Shown here in pieces: positions 41,730 to 50,202 of a stretch of 50,202 nucleotides of DNA. The notes under the pieces are model-generated. The model was not told where the DNA came from. It was given only the letters and a program-made list of their open reading frames with translations, and searched no databases. The number at the start of each line of letters is the position of its first letter. Position 1 is the first letter of the stretch. Origin of the DNA: Lysobacteraceae bacterium (lineage in GTDB: Bacteria > Pseudomonadota > Gammaproteobacteria > Xanthomonadales > Xanthomonadaceae); the NCBI GenBank assembly GCA_023954075.1, contig JAMLIV010000023.1:1-50202 (forward strand), given 5' to 3'. The translations under genes were made by a program, and so were the position numbers.

Positions 41730-44198
41730 ATGTCTCTGCTGCGCCGCCTCCTGAAGTGGTCCCTCACCCTCGGCCTGATCCTCGCTCTGTGCGGCGTGGC
41801 CACGCTCGCGGTCCTCTACTGGCTGATGGCGCCAGGCCTGCCCTCGGTGCAGGTACTGCGCAACGTCGAGTACCAGGTGCCCCTGTCGGTCTACAGCGCG
41901 GACGGGCGGCTGATGGCGCTGTTCGGCGAGACGCGGCGCACGCCGGTCGCCATCGCCGACGTGCCGCAGCGGGTGCGGCAGGCCTTCATCGCGATCGAGG
42001 ATGCGCGCTTCTACGAACACCCGGGCGTCGACTGGCGCGGTACCGCGCGCGCGGTCTGGCTGCTGGCCACGACCGATGGCCAACGCGTGCCGGGCGGCTC
42101 GACGATCACCCAGCAGGTGGCGCGGATGTTCTTCCTGAGCCCGGAGTACAGCTACACGCGCAAGTTCCGCGAGATGCTGCTGGCGCTCAAGATGGAGCGC
42201 GAACTGGAGAAGGACGAGATCCTCGGCATCTATCTCAACAAGAGCTTCTTCGGCAACCGCGCCTACGGCATCGTCGCCGCGGCGGAGTTCTACTACGGCA
42301 AGCCGCTCGAGCAGCTGTCCCTGGCCGAAGCGGCAACGCTCGCGTCCATCCCCAAGTTCCCCTCCAGCGGCAACCCGATCATCAATCCCGAGCGCGCCAT
42401 GATCCGGCGCAACTACGTGCTGCAGCGCATGTTCGAGCTGGGCTTCGTCGACGAGGCGGATTACCGCGCGGCGGTCGCCGAGCCCGACCGCTCCACGCCG
42501 CACGAGCCGCCGGTGGAGCTGGAGGCCTCGTATGTGGCCGAAATGGTGCGCCAGCGGATGGTGGATCGGTACGGTGCCGACGCCTTCACCGGTGGATACC
42601 AGGCCTACACCACGATCGATTCGCGCATCCAGGAAGCCGCCAACGCCGGCATCCGCACCGCGCTTCTGGCCTATGACCGGCGGCACGGATGGCGCGGCGC
42701 GGAAGGTCATGCCGAGCTTCCCGATGCGCTGACGCCGAGCGTTGTGCAGCAGGCGCTGCGCGACTATCGCGCGCTGGGCGGCCTGCAGCCCGCGCTGGTG
42801 ACTTCAATTGGAACCGATGCGGCCGAGGTCACGCTCGCCGACGGCCAGGAAGCGCTGCTGCACATGGACCAGCTGCGCTGGGCCGCCCCCTATGTGTCCG
42901 CCGACCGGCGCGGTGGCGCGCCGCGCAAGCCCGGCGACGTGCTGGCGCGCGGCGACATCGTGCGGCTGGCGCGCGGGGCCGAGGGCGAATTCGAGCTGGC
43001 CCAGATCCCGGCGGCGCAAGGTGCCATCGTGAGCCTGTCGGCCGAAGACGGGGCCGTTCTGGCGCTGAACGGCGGCTTCAGCTTCGGCCTCAACAAGTTC
43101 AACCGCGCCACCCAGGCGCTGCGCCAGCCCGGTTCGAGCTTCAAGCCCTTCGTGTACGCGGCGGCGTTCGAGCGCGGCTTCCATCCCGGCTCCATCGTGC
43201 TCGACGCGCCCGTGGTGTTCCACGACCGCTCCTCCGGCACGTCCTGGCGGCCCTCCAACGACAACAACGTCTTTTCCGGCCCGATGCGGCTGCGCGAGGC
43301 CATGGTCAGCTCGCGCAACCTGGTGTCGGTGCGCATCCTCGACGCGATCGGTGCCAGCTACGCCAAGCGCTACATCCAGGGTTTCGGTTTCCCGCCGGAA
43401 AGCCTGCCGGAGAACCTCTCGCTCGCGCTCGGGACAAGCTCCGTGCCGCCGCTCGCGGCAGCGCGCGGCTATGCGACATTCGTCAACGGCGGCTATCTTA
43501 TCGAGCCCTACGTGCTGGCGCGGGTGCTGGACAGCAACGGCACCATCGTCCACGCCGAGCACGCTCCGCGCGCCTGCCACGACTGTCCCGAGCGGCTGCT
43601 TTCTTCCGGCACGCGCGACGGCGCTCAGGTCGCGGGCTTCAACTTTGGCGATGCGGCACCCGCACCCGCCATCGAGGATGCCGCCGGCCCGACGCAGACG
43701 GTCCTGGCACCGCGCGCCATCGACGAGCGCACCGCCTTTCTGATCCACTCGCTGCTGCGCGACGTGATCCAGCGCGGCACGGGCCGCGGCGCACGCGTGC
43801 TGGAGCGCAGCGACATCGGCGGCAAGACCGGAACCACCAACGACCATCGCGACGCCTGGTTCTCCGGCTTCGGCGGCAACATCGTGACCAGCGCCTGGGT
43901 CGGCATGGACGACTTTTCCACGCTCGGCACGGGTGAGTTCGGCGCGCGCGCCGCGCTGCCGATGTGGATCGACACCATGCGCGCTGCGCTGAACGGTGTG
44001 CCCGAGGTCCACCCCATGATCCCCAACGGCATCACCACCGTGCTCATCGACAGCGGATCGGGCCTGCTGGTCCCGGCCGGCACGCCGGGCGCGATCAGCG
44101 AGTACATGAAGACCGAGGACGCGGCGCGGCTCGAAACGGCCAGTGCCGGCGCAAACCGCAACGCGACCAGCGAGCGCGAGTCGTTCGACATCTTCTGA
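41730..44198 (+). CDS. mrcA: Penicillin-binding protein 1A (bifunctional)
   Basis: Class A PBP of 822 residues that polymerises and cross-links peptidoglycan at the inner membrane. Membrane anchor at ~10-32. The GT51 glycosyltransferase domain (~55-235) has EDARFYEHPGVDWRG and GGSTITQQVARMFF. The transpeptidase domain (~430-770) has the nucleophile in QPGSSFKPFVYAA (~469), SSRN (~530) and KTGTTNDHRDAWF (~699). An OB-like insert lies at ~330-430 as in gammaproteobacterial PBP1A. ATG at 41730 gives MSLLRRLLKWSLTL. Its divergent pairing with pilM is conserved in many relatives. Confidence 0.96.
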   Translation: MSLLRRLLKWSLTLGLILALCGVATLAVLYWLMAPGLPSVQVLRNVEYQVPLSVYSADGRLMALFGETRRTPVAIADVPQRVRQAFIAIEDARFYEHPGVDWRGTARAVWLLATTDGQRVPGGSTITQQVARMFFLSPEYSYTRKFREMLLALKMERELEKDEILGIYLNKSFFGNRAYGIVAAAEFYYGKPLEQLSLAEAATLASIPKFPSSGNPIINPERAMIRRNYVLQRMFELGFVDEADYRAAVAEPDRSTPHEPPVELEASYVAEMVRQRMVDRYGADAFTGGYQAYTTIDSRIQEAANAGIRTALLAYDRRHGWRGAEGHAELPDALTPSVVQQALRDYRALGGLQPALVTSIGTDAAEVTLADGQEALLHMDQLRWAAPYVSADRRGGAPRKPGDVLARGDIVRLARGAEGEFELAQIPAAQGAIVSLSAEDGAVLALNGGFSFGLNKFNRATQALRQPGSSFKPFVYAAAFERGFHPGSIVLDAPVVFHDRSSGTSWRPSNDNNVFSGPMRLREAMVSSRNLVSVRILDAIGASYAKRYIQGFGFPPESLPENLSLALGTSSVPPLAAARGYATFVNGGYLIEPYVLARVLDSNGTIVHAEHAPRACHDCPERLLSSGTRDGAQVAGFNFGDAAPAPAIEDAAGPTQTVLAPRAIDERTAFLIHSLLRDVIQRGTGRGARVLERSDIGGKTGTTNDHRDAWFSGFGGNIVTSAWVGMDDFSTLGTGEFGARAALPMWIDTMRAALNGVPEVHPMIPNGITTVLIDSGSGLLVPAGTPGAISEYMKTEDAARLETASAGANRNATSERESFDIF

Positions 44199-44824
44199 TG
44201 TCTCCCCGCCGCGCCGACACCACGCGCCAATGGCTGGCCGAACAGGCGGCGCGCTGGATGACCGAACACGCCGTTGACGATCCCCTGCTGGCGCTCAGGC
44301 GCGTCCTGGCACGGGACGGTGGCGCGCCGCCGGATCGTCGCCAGTGGCCGGGGGCCGGTGAGATCCGCGAGGCGCTGCAGGCCTACCAGAGGCTGTTCCG
44401 GGGAAACGACCAGCACGCGGCGCTGCAGGCGCGCCGCCGCGCCGCGGTCGAGGCCATGCGCTTCTTCGCGCCGTTCCGGCCCGCCCTCGTCGGTGCGGTG
44501 CTGGATGGAACCGCGGACGCGCACTCCATGGTGCAGCTGCATGTACACGCCGAAGAGGCGGAGGCGGTCCTGGGCGTGCTGCGTGAGCAGGGCATCGCAC
44601 ACCGACTGGGCGATCGCCGCGTGCGCCTGGACCCGCGCCGGCAAACCAGCGTGCCGCACGTCGCCTTCGACGCCGACGGCATCGGGTTCGAACTGTGGCT
44701 GCTTCCTCCGGCCTGCGAGCGCAATCCGCCGCTTGACGCGGAAGGGCGCGCGCCGATGTCGCGCGCCAGCCTGGACCAACTGCTGCGGATGATCGACGCG
44801 CAGCCGGCGCACCCGCCGCACTGA
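44198..44824 (+). CDS. Hypothetical protein overlapping mrcA
   Basis: Protein of 208 residues, no signal peptide or membrane span. The start shares one base with the mrcA stop (TGATG), so it is probably translationally coupled to PBP1A. Residues ~90-130 (FFAPFRPALVGAVLDGTADAHS then VQLHVHAEEAEAVLGVLREQG) look like the core strand-helix of a polymerase-beta-type nucleotidyltransferase fold. Clear catalytic Asp pairs in the expected GSxxxxDxD form are not seen. It ends just before a bidirectional terminator. I do not recognise a named family. Confidence 0.75.
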   Translation: MSPRRADTTRQWLAEQAARWMTEHAVDDPLLALRRVLARDGGAPPDRRQWPGAGEIREALQAYQRLFRGNDQHAALQARRRAAVEAMRFFAPFRPALVGAVLDGTADAHSMVQLHVHAEEAEAVLGVLREQGIAHRLGDRRVRLDPRRQTSVPHVAFDADGIGFELWLLPPACERNPPLDAEGRAPMSRASLDQLLRMIDAQPAHPPH

Positions 44825-44841
44825 AGGGCGTCCTTCCGCCA

Positions 44842-44884
44842 CCACCCAGCAGGGCACACCGGTCGGTGTTGTCCTGCCGGGTGG
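44842..44884. terminator. Bidirectional terminator hairpin between convergent genes
   Basis: A long imperfect GC-rich stem (left arm from 44842, right arm to 44884, about 18 pairs with a 2-nt loop and a few mismatches) sits between the hypothetical gene and gltA, which converge. No long T-tract follows on either side. Confidence 0.6.
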
Positions 44885-44894
44885 CGCGCAGTCT

Positions 44895-46193
44895 TCAGGC
44901 GCGCGCGTCGATCGGGCTGTAATCGCGCGGCGTGGCGCCGGTGTAGATCTGGCGCGGACGTCCGATGCGGTTCTCCGGATCGTTCTGCTGCTCCAGCCAG
45001 TGGCTGACCCAGCCGGCGGTGCGCGCGATCGCGAACATCACCGTGAACATCTCGGTCGGAATGCCAAGCGCCTTGTAGATGATGCCGCTGTAGAAATCCA
45101 CGTTCGGGTAGAGCTTGCGCTGCACGAAGTAGTCGTCGTGCAGGGCCGCCTCTTCAAGGCGCAACGCCACTTCCAGCAGCGGATCGTTGACGCCCAGCTC
45201 GCCCAGCACCTTGTGGGTCATTTCGCGGATGATCTTGGCGCGCGGATCGAAGTTCTTGTAGACGCGATGGCCGAAGCCCATGAGGCGGAAGCCGGACTCC
45301 TTGTCCTTGGCCTTGTCCACCGCCGACTGCACATGCTTGGCATCGCCGATCTCCTCCAGCATCTTGAGCACGGCCTCGTTGGCACCGCCGTGCGCCGGCC
45401 CCCACAGCGCGGCCACGCCCGCCGCCACGCTGACATAGGGATTGGCACCGGTGGAGCCCACCAGCCGCACCGTCGAGGTGGAGGCGTTCTGCTCGTGGTC
45501 GGCATGCAGGATGAAGAGCAGATCCAGCGCCTTGGACACGATGGGATTGAGCTCCAGCGGGCCGCTCGGCACCTCCTTCATCATGTGCAGGAAGCGCGTG
45601 GTGTACTCGAGATCGTTCTTCGGATAACGGATCGGCCAGCCGATCGAGTAGCGGTAGCAGGCCGCCGCGATGGTCGGCACCTTGGCAATCAGGCGGATCG
45701 CCGCGAGGCGGCGCTGCTCGGGATCGCGCAGGTCCAGGTCGTTGTAATAGAAGCTCGAGAGCGAGCCCAGCATCCCGGTCAGCATCGCCATGGGATGGGC
45801 ATCGTGGCGGAACCCGTACAGGAAGGTGCGGAACGCCTCGTGCATCATCGTGTGATGCGTGACCTCGTGCTCGAAGGCCCCGAACTGCGCCTTCGTCGGC
45901 AGCTCGCCGTGCATCAGCAGGTAGGCCACTTCCAGAAAGCTCGACTTTTCCGCGAGCTGCTCGATCGGGTAGCCGCGGTACAGCAGCACGCCGTTGTCGC
46001 CATCGATGTAGGTGATCGCGCTGCGGCAGCTGGCGGTGGAGCCGAAGCCCGGGTCGTAGGTGTAGTAACCGGTGTCCTTGTGCAGCCGGGCGATGTCCAG
46101 CGCGGGACTCCCGAGGGAACCGCGCTGCACCGGCAGCGTGCTGGATTTGGCGTTGTCGGAATCGGTCAGGACGACCTGGGTGCTGTCAGCCAC
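44895..46193 (-). CDS. gltA: Citrate synthase (type II)
   Basis: TCA-cycle enzyme condensing acetyl-CoA and oxaloacetate; 432 residues, normal for the hexameric NADH-sensitive form. The catalytic histidines are in [19 protein letters not shown] (~265) and [15 protein letters not shown] (~305); [14 protein letters not shown] and the Asp in the C-terminal third complete the site. The start is GTG at 46193 with GGGAG seven bases upstream; the ORF could be opened to 46310 but that sequence lacks family resemblance. Confidence 0.96.
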   Translation of the reverse strand: MADSTQVVLTDSDNAKSSTLPVQRGSLGSPALDIARLHKDTGYYTYDPGFGSTASCRSAITYIDGDNGVLLYRGYPIEQLAEKSSFLEVAYLLMHGELPTKAQFGAFEHEVTHHTMMHEAFRTFLYGFRHDAHPMAMLTGMLGSLSSFYYNDLDLRDPEQRRLAAIRLIAKVPTIAAACYRYSIGWPIRYPKNDLEYTTRFLHMMKEVPSGPLELNPIVSKALDLLFILHADHEQNASTSTVRLVGSTGANPYVSVAAGVAALWGPAHGGANEAVLKMLEEIGDAKHVQSAVDKAKDKESGFRLMGFGHRVYKNFDPRAKIIREMTHKVLGELGVNDPLLEVALRLEEAALHDDYFVQRKLYPNVDFYSGIIYKALGIPTEMFTVMFAIARTAGWVSHWLEQQNDPENRIGRPRQIYTGATPRDYSPIDARA

Positions 46194-46317
46194 GGGGTAT
46201 CTCCCAAGAGCATGTGATTCGGAATGCAGCGGATCGCCGGCACCGTCCCGTGCGGTCGGCGGCTGGCGCGATGCCGGCACTTGGCGCGCACGGCAATCCG
46301 CTGTCGGCAAAGCGCCG

Positions 46318-46323
46318 ATTATC
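46318..46323 (-). promoter_or_regulatory. Possible gltA -10 box
   Basis: GATAAT on the minus strand, with a CTGACC candidate -35 18 bases upstream that falls inside the rpmE2 terminator. This would give a leader of about 118 nt. The gap 46194-46330 holds nothing else recognised. Confidence 0.35.
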
Positions 46324-46330
46324 GCATAGC

Positions 46331-46361
46331 AAAACGCCGCCGGTCAGGGACCGGCGGCGTT
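46331..46361 (-). terminator. Intrinsic terminator of rpmE2
   Basis: A perfect 13-bp stem (46333-46345 with 46349-46361), 3-nt loop, followed on the minus strand by TTTT. It is a textbook Rho-independent terminator 42 bp after the rpmE2 stop. Confidence 0.9.
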
Positions 46362-46403
46362 CGACTTTGGTGCAATGGCGTTCGGCGCAGGCGCGCCGTC
46401 GCG

Positions 46404-46649
46404 TCACTTGCTGGCGTAGCGGCGGCGGAACTTGTCCACCCGACCGCCGGTATCGACGATCTTGTGCTTGCCGGTGTAGAAGGGGTGCGAACGGGACGAC
46501 ACTTCGACCTTGACCAGCGGGTAGGTCTCGCCGTCTTCCCACTTGATCGTTTCCTTGCTCGTCAGCGTGGAGCGCGTAAGGAACGAAAGGTCGGACGAAA
46601 GGTCCTGGAACACGACGGCGTTGTACTTCGGATGGATGTCGGCTTTCAT
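46404..46649 (-). CDS. rpmE2: 50S ribosomal protein L31 type B
   Basis: Ribosomal protein of 81 residues. [20 protein letters not shown] and [20 protein letters not shown] are typical L31 blocks. The zinc-binding cysteines of the type A form are absent and the extra [19 protein letters not shown] insert is that of the zinc-independent type B paralogue. It has its own promoter and terminator and is therefore a single-gene unit. Confidence 0.95.
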   Translation of the reverse strand: MKADIHPKYNAVVFQDLSSDLSFLTRSTLTSKETIKWEDGETYPLVKVEVSSRSHPFYTGKHKIVDTGGRVDKFRRRYASK

Positions 46650-46700
46650 GATGATGACCTGTGGCCAGTGGTGGGCCAGAGCGGCCGGGAAAAGAGCGGC

Positions 46701-46729
46701 ATTTTACTGCGTTCGGCAGCGTGGCGCAA
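46701..46729 (-). promoter_or_regulatory. rpmE2 promoter
   Basis: On the minus strand TTGCGC (46724-46729), a 17-bp spacer and TAAAAT (46701-46706). Transcription would start about 45 nt before the rpmE2 ATG. No Zur-like box was recognised with confidence. Confidence 0.6.
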
Positions 46730-46734
46730 GGCCG

Positions 46735-46758
46735 GCAGCCGCCAAGCCCGGCGGCTGC
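46735..46758 (-). terminator. Possible terminator hairpin downstream of infC
   Basis: A 9-bp GC stem with 6-nt loop in the 207-bp gap after infC. There is no T-tract, so it may be only a structural or Rho-assisted end. The gap also contains a 16-bp perfect palindrome at 46788-46803. Confidence 0.4.
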
Positions 46759-46856
46759 ACCTGCCGCACCCGCCCGGTGGAAGTGACGATGCCAGCTGGC
46801 ATCGGAATGCCGGCCTTGGTGGAAATGCCTCGCCACCCGGCCCGGGCGCGGGGCGA

Positions 46857-47378
46857 TCAGATCTTCTTCTTGGGCGCGACCATCATGATCATCTGGCGCC
46901 CTTCCATCTTGGGGCGCTGCTCGATGACCGCCTCGTCCTTGAGTTCTTCCTCGATGCGCCGGGTCATCGCAAGGCCCAGCTCGGTGTGGGACATCTCGCG
47001 CCCGCGGAACCGGACGACGACCTTGACGCGGTCGCCCTCGGCGAGGAAGCGGCGCATGTTGCGCAGCTTGATCTGGTAGTCACCGTCATCGGTCACCGGC
47101 CGGAACTTGAGTTCCTTGATCTCGACCTGCTTCTGCTTTTTCTTGGCCTCGGAGGCCTTCTTCTGCTGCTCGAAGCGGAACTTGCCGAAATCCATGACCT
47201 TGCACACGGGCGGATCGGCATTGGGCTGGATCTCGACCAGATCCAGGCCCTCATCCTCGGCCATGCGCAGGGCCTCATCGCGCGAAAGCACGCCGATCAT
47301 CTCGCCATCGGAGCCGATCACGCGCACGCGCGGCACGCGGATCTCGCCATTTTTCCGGTTCAACTTGTCGGTACTGAT
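46857..47378 (-). CDS. infC: Translation initiation factor IF-3 (AUC start)
   Basis: IF3 of 173 residues; binds the 30S subunit, prevents early 50S joining and proofreads start codons. N-domain strings are NRKNGEIRVPRVRVIG, DLVEIQPNADPPVCKVMDF and the linker with KKASEAKKKQKQVEIKELKF; C-domain FRGREMSHTELG and PKMEGRQMIMM, ending PKKKI. There is no ATG before the conserved region. The reading frame instead has AUC at 47376-47378, seven bases after AGAGGA, giving (M)STDKLNRKNGEI. A TTG at 47363 would lose five residues and has no ribosome site. Non-standard AUU/AUC starts are the known basis of IF3 self-repression. It follows thrS by 42 bp. Confidence 0.95.
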   Translation of the reverse strand: MSTDKLNRKNGEIRVPRVRVIGSDGEMIGVLSRDEALRMAEDEGLDLVEIQPNADPPVCKVMDFGKFRFEQQKKASEAKKKQKQVEIKELKFRPVTDDGDYQIKLRNMRRFLAEGDRVKVVVRFRGREMSHTELGLAMTRRIEEELKDEAVIEQRPKMEGRQMIMMVAPKKKI

Positions 47379-47420
47379 AAAGGTGTCCTCTGATGAATGA
47401 ATCGCGAGCCGCCGCCTGTC

Positions 47421-49331
47421 TCAGGCCAGCGGTCCCTGTTCGGCGCGCAGCCGGGATGCAAAGTCCTGCAATGACATCGACCCCAGATCTTCCCCTGATC
47501 GCGTGCGCACCGCCATGGCTCCATTTTCCTTCTCGCGGTCGCCGATGACCAGAAGGTAGGGGATGCGCTGCAGCGTGTGTTCGCGGATCTTATAGCCGAT
47601 CTTCTCATTCCTCAAGTCCGTCGTCACGCGGAATCCTTGATTTGCAAGGGCTTTTCCAGCAGCGGCGACGGCATCGGCCTGGGCATCGGTGATGTTGAGC
47701 ACGACCGCCTGCACCGGGGCGAGCCAGGAGGGCAGCTGACCGGCGTGGTGCTCGATCAGGATTCCGATGAACCGCTCCATGGAGCCCACGATGGCCCGGT
47801 GCAGCATCACCGGGTGGCGGCGCTGACTGTGTTCATCGATGTATTCGGCACCCAGTCGACCCGGCATCATGAAATCGACCTGCATCGTGCCCAGCTGCCA
47901 GGTGCGCCCGATGGCATCCTTGAGGTGGTACTCGATCTTGGGACCATAGAACGCCCCCTCACCGGGAAGCTCCTGCCACTCCACGCCCGAGGCACGCAGC
48001 GCCGAGCGCAAGGCGTGTTCGGCCTTGTCCCAGGTGGCGTCGTCGCCCAGACGCGGCTCGGGGCGCAGCGCGATCTTGATCTGGATGTCCTCGAAGCCGA
48101 AGTCGGCGTAGACCTTGAGCGCCTGGTCGTGGAAGTCCCGCACCTCCGCCTCGACCTGCTCCTCGGTGCAGAAGATGTGGCCGTCGTCCTGGGTGAAGCC
48201 GCGCACGCGCAGGATGCCGTGCAGCGCGCCGGACGGCTCGTTGCGGTGGCAGGAGCCGAACTCGCCGTAGCGGATCGGCAGGTCGCGGTAGCTGTGCAGG
48301 CCCTGGTTGAAGATCTGCACGTGACCGGGACAGTTCATCGGCTTGACTGCGTAGGTGCGCTTCTCCGATTCGGTGAAGAACATGTTGTTCTGGTAGTTGT
48401 CCCAGTGCCCGGACTGCTTCCACAGTTCCACGTCGAGGATCTGCGGGCAGCGCACCTCGCCATAGCCGGTATTGCCGTAAACGCGGCGCATGTACTGCTC
48501 CACCACCTGCCAGATCGCCCAGCCCTTGGGGTGCCAGAACACCAGGCCCGGTGCCTCTTCCTGCAGGTGGAAAAGGTCCTGCTGCCTGCCGATGCGGCGA
48601 TGGTCGCGCTTCTCGGCTTCCTCGATGCGCTGGATGTAGGCCTTGAGCTGCTTTTCATCGGCCCAGGCGGTGCCGTAGATGCGCTGCAGCTGCTCGTTCT
48701 TCGAATCGCCGCGCCAGTAGGCACCGGACACCCGCATCAGGCGGAATGCCTTGAGGAAGCGCGTGTTGGGCACGTGCGGGCCGCGGCACATGTCCACGTA
48801 TTCCTCGTGATGGTAGAGGCCCATGGCGGTGACTTCCGGGCCCATGTCCTCGATCAGGCGCAGCTTGTAGTCCTCGCCGCGCGCCTTGAACACCTCGATC
48901 ACCTCGGCGCGCGGGGTCACGCGCTTGACCACGTCGTAGTCCTTCGCGATCAGCTCGCCCATGCGCTTCTCGATCGCTGCCATGTCCTCAGGGGTAAAGG
49001 CGCGTTCGTACCAGATGTCGTAGTAGAAGCCGTCCTCGATCACCGGACCGATCACCATCTTGGCGGTGGGATACAGCTGCTTGACCGCGTGCCCGACCAG
49101 GTGCGCGCAGGAGTGGCGGATGATCTCGACGCCCTCGGGATCCTTGGGCGTGATGATGGAAAGGCGCGCGTCCCGGTCGATCAGGTCGACCGCATCGACG
49201 AGGCGATCGTCGACCCGGCCGGCCACGGTGGCCTTGGCCAGGCCCGGACCAATGGCCTTGGCCACGTCCATGACGGACACGGGATGATCGAATTCACGGC
49301 GGCTGCCGTCGGGAAGGGTGATGGCAATCAT
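47421..49331 (-). CDS. thrS: Threonyl-tRNA synthetase
   Basis: Class II aminoacyl-tRNA synthetase of 636 residues. TGS domain (~1-62, [17 protein letters not shown]), editing domain with [16 protein letters not shown] (~75-90) and the second editing site in [12 protein letters not shown] (~180). The catalytic core has the zinc ligands in [10 protein letters not shown] (~335) and [13 protein letters not shown], and motif 3 is in [14 protein letters not shown] (~520). The C-terminal anticodon-binding domain ends near 636. ATG at 49331 with GGAG eight bases upstream; longer ORF start rejected. Infers control through its long leader. Confidence 0.97.
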   Translation of the reverse strand: MIAITLPDGSRREFDHPVSVMDVAKAIGPGLAKATVAGRVDDRLVDAVDLIDRDARLSIITPKDPEGVEIIRHSCAHLVGHAVKQLYPTAKMVIGPVIEDGFYYDIWYERAFTPEDMAAIEKRMGELIAKDYDVVKRVTPRAEVIEVFKARGEDYKLRLIEDMGPEVTAMGLYHHEEYVDMCRGPHVPNTRFLKAFRLMRVSGAYWRGDSKNEQLQRIYGTAWADEKQLKAYIQRIEEAEKRDHRRIGRQQDLFHLQEEAPGLVFWHPKGWAIWQVVEQYMRRVYGNTGYGEVRCPQILDVELWKQSGHWDNYQNNMFFTESEKRTYAVKPMNCPGHVQIFNQGLHSYRDLPIRYGEFGSCHRNEPSGALHGILRVRGFTQDDGHIFCTEEQVEAEVRDFHDQALKVYADFGFEDIQIKIALRPEPRLGDDATWDKAEHALRSALRASGVEWQELPGEGAFYGPKIEYHLKDAIGRTWQLGTMQVDFMMPGRLGAEYIDEHSQRRHPVMLHRAIVGSMERFIGILIEHHAGQLPSWLAPVQAVVLNITDAQADAVAAAGKALANQGFRVTTDLRNEKIGYKIREHTLQRIPYLLVIGDREKENGAMAVRTRSGEDLGSMSLQDFASRLRAEQGPLA

Positions 49332-49528
49332 GGCGATGCTCCGCTTTCCACGGGTTGGAAAGCATCGGACGGGGGATGCGGGAAAAATCGGGCGGCAGGC
49401 CGGAACCGGCCGGTCCGGCGGCAGCACGGGTCAGCGGGATGCTGATGTCACCATGTCGCACACTGTTCCGGCGATTGCCCGCCGGGCTCCTTCCGCAGTC
49501 TGGCACCAGATTGGCGCACAAACCGTGA
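49332..49528 (-). promoter_or_regulatory. Long structured thrS leader
   Basis: About 190 nt of untranslated leader lies between the promoter and the thrS ATG. It contains an 8-bp hairpin (49343-49350 with 49356-49363) that touches the ribosome site, and a GC-rich palindrome at 49399-49419 followed 11 nt later by five T. No gene is seen in the 409-bp gap 49332-49740 apart from the ends of the two transcripts. Confidence 0.45.
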
Positions 49529-49556
49529 ATTATCCGCTCACTCCGCGCGATGTCAA
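49529..49556 (-). promoter_or_regulatory. thrS-infC promoter
   Basis: On the minus strand a perfect TTGACA (49551-49556), a 16-bp spacer and GATAAT (49529-49534): the best sigma-70 promoter in the window, pointing at thrS. Confidence 0.7.
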
Positions 49557-49740
49557 CGCGCGGCCGGCCCCGCCCCTGCCCTCCGGCACATGGAAAAGCC
49601 GCGCGCCAGCCCCCATGCTTGGCGATTGCCTCCGTGCGCATGCGCGCCCTGCGGCGGCAGGCCCCTTTCTTCCCGCTGCAGCCGCAGGCATCGCCGCCCG
49701 TCGCCGGAAGCCATTTCCATGACCGTCAAAGAGAGTAACC

Positions 49741-50202
49741 ATGACCCTGACACGCCTCACCCTGGCCAGCGCCATCTGCCTCGCCCTCGGGCTGTCCGCC
49801 TGCTCGCCGGACGGAACGCCCTCCGCGCCCGCCGAATCGACATCCGCCGCTGCCGGCAGCACGGCCAGCGAAGCCGCGCAGGCGAACCCGTTCTTCAGCG
49901 CCAGCGCGCTGCCGCTGCAGACACCTGATTTCCGCCTGATCCGGGAAGAGCACTACCTTCCCGCGATCGAGGAAGGCATGAAGCGCCAGCTGATCGAGAT
50001 CCGCGCCATCGCCGACAATCCCGAACCGGCGAGCGTCGCCAACACGCTGGAGGCGATGGAGCGTTCGGGCGATCTGCTGACGCGCGTGACCCAGGTGTTT
50101 TTCAACATCGTGGGCACCGACAGCAACGATGCCCTGCGCAAGATCCAGTCGGAAGTAGCCCCGAAGATGGCCGCGCACCAGGACGCCATCCTGCTCGATT
50201 CC
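49741..50202 (+). CDS. dcp: M3-family peptidyl-dipeptidase, lipoprotein (3' end outside window)
   Basis: First 154 residues of a zinc metallopeptidase of the M3/Dcp family. The signal peptide ends in a lipobox (LGLSAC, Cys21), so it is a lipoprotein. NPFFSASALPLQTPDFRLI, HYLPAIEEGMKRQL and NTLEAMERSGDLLTRVTQVF are typical N-terminal blocks of Dcp. The HExxH catalytic motif lies beyond the window. ATG at 49741 follows GAGAG; another ATG at 49720 is not in a coding context. The family removes C-terminal dipeptides. Confidence 0.88.
   Translation, partial: MTLTRLTLASAICLALGLSACSPDGTPSAPAESTSAAAGSTASEAAQANPFFSASALPLQTPDFRLIREEHYLPAIEEGMKRQLIEIRAIADNPEPASVANTLEAMERSGDLLTRVTQVFFNIVGTDSNDALRKIQSEVAPKMAAHQDAILLDS

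Noticed and set aside
46650..46856. Search for a short rpmI (L35) gene after infC.
   Set aside because: No frame in this gap gives an L35-like lysine-rich sequence; only structural repeats and the rpmE2 promoter are seen.
49332..49740. Possible T-box riboswitch before thrS.
   Set aside because: No T-box consensus or specifier-loop arrangement is visible, and such elements are essentially absent from gammaproteobacteria.

Overview
The window is about 50 kb of very GC-rich, almost fully coding chromosomal DNA. Gene content and order point to a gammaproteobacterium of the Xanthomonadales (Lysobacterales). The evidence is the pairing of divergent mrcA with pilMNOPQ, xerD next to dsbC, a thrS-infC pair, full-length type II citrate synthase, short GGGATT-type tracts, and a structured intergenic repeat of a kind I recall from Xanthomonadaceae. 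I cannot assign a genus. No tRNA, rRNA, CRISPR array, phage or transposase was seen. Nearly everything is housekeeping or core accessory.

Layout. 1-3214 (-): 5' part of purL, carrying two in-frame repeat-derived insertions. 3301-5091 (-): xerD and dsbC. 5158-5640 (+): RDD membrane protein. 5652-7078 (-): ppiB-type periplasmic cyclophilin and lpxH. 7228-11386 (+): a tightly coupled trio of slt, an NDUFA9-like NAD(P)-binding protein and cca. 11406-13208 (-): Sel1-like secreted protein and htpX. 13274-17968 (+): gluQ, a TPR protein and acetoacetyl-CoA synthetase. 17969-18642: a 590-bp non-coding chain of perfect hairpins bounded by long inverted arms. 18643-19899 (-): alanine-type aminotransferase. 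20103-20648 (+): DUF924 protein. 20658-24920 (-): tkt, a membrane-anchored TlpA protein with a partly Lgt-like membrane part, and a dicarboxylate/amino-acid symporter. 24993-31962 (-): complete moxR-DUF58-DUF4381-batA-batB/C-batD operon with overlapping genes. 32136-33293 (-): cyclic-nucleotide-binding/EAL protein. 33423-41511 (-): pilMNOPQ plus a 981-residue Ig-like lipoprotein. 41730-44824 (+): PBP1A (mrcA) and an overlapping small hypothetical. 44895-49331 (-): gltA, rpmE2, infC, thrS. 49741-end (+): 5' part of an M3 peptidyl-dipeptidase lipoprotein.

Functional themes are cell-envelope building and turnover (Slt, PBP1A, LpxH, DsbC, cyclophilin, HtpX, Bat proteins) and the type IV pilus alignment/secretin complex, with a possible c-di-GMP phosphodiesterase beside it. 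Central metabolism (PurL, transketolase, citrate synthase, acetoacetyl-CoA synthetase, aminotransferase) and translation (ThrRS, IF3, L31B, CCA enzyme, GluQ-RS) fill most of the rest.

The most noteworthy non-routine items are the hairpin-chain element at 18010-18599, repeat DNA translated inside PurL, an apparent AUC start codon for infC, the large lipoprotein after pilQ, a BatB protein with a damaged metal site, and the TlpA fusion.
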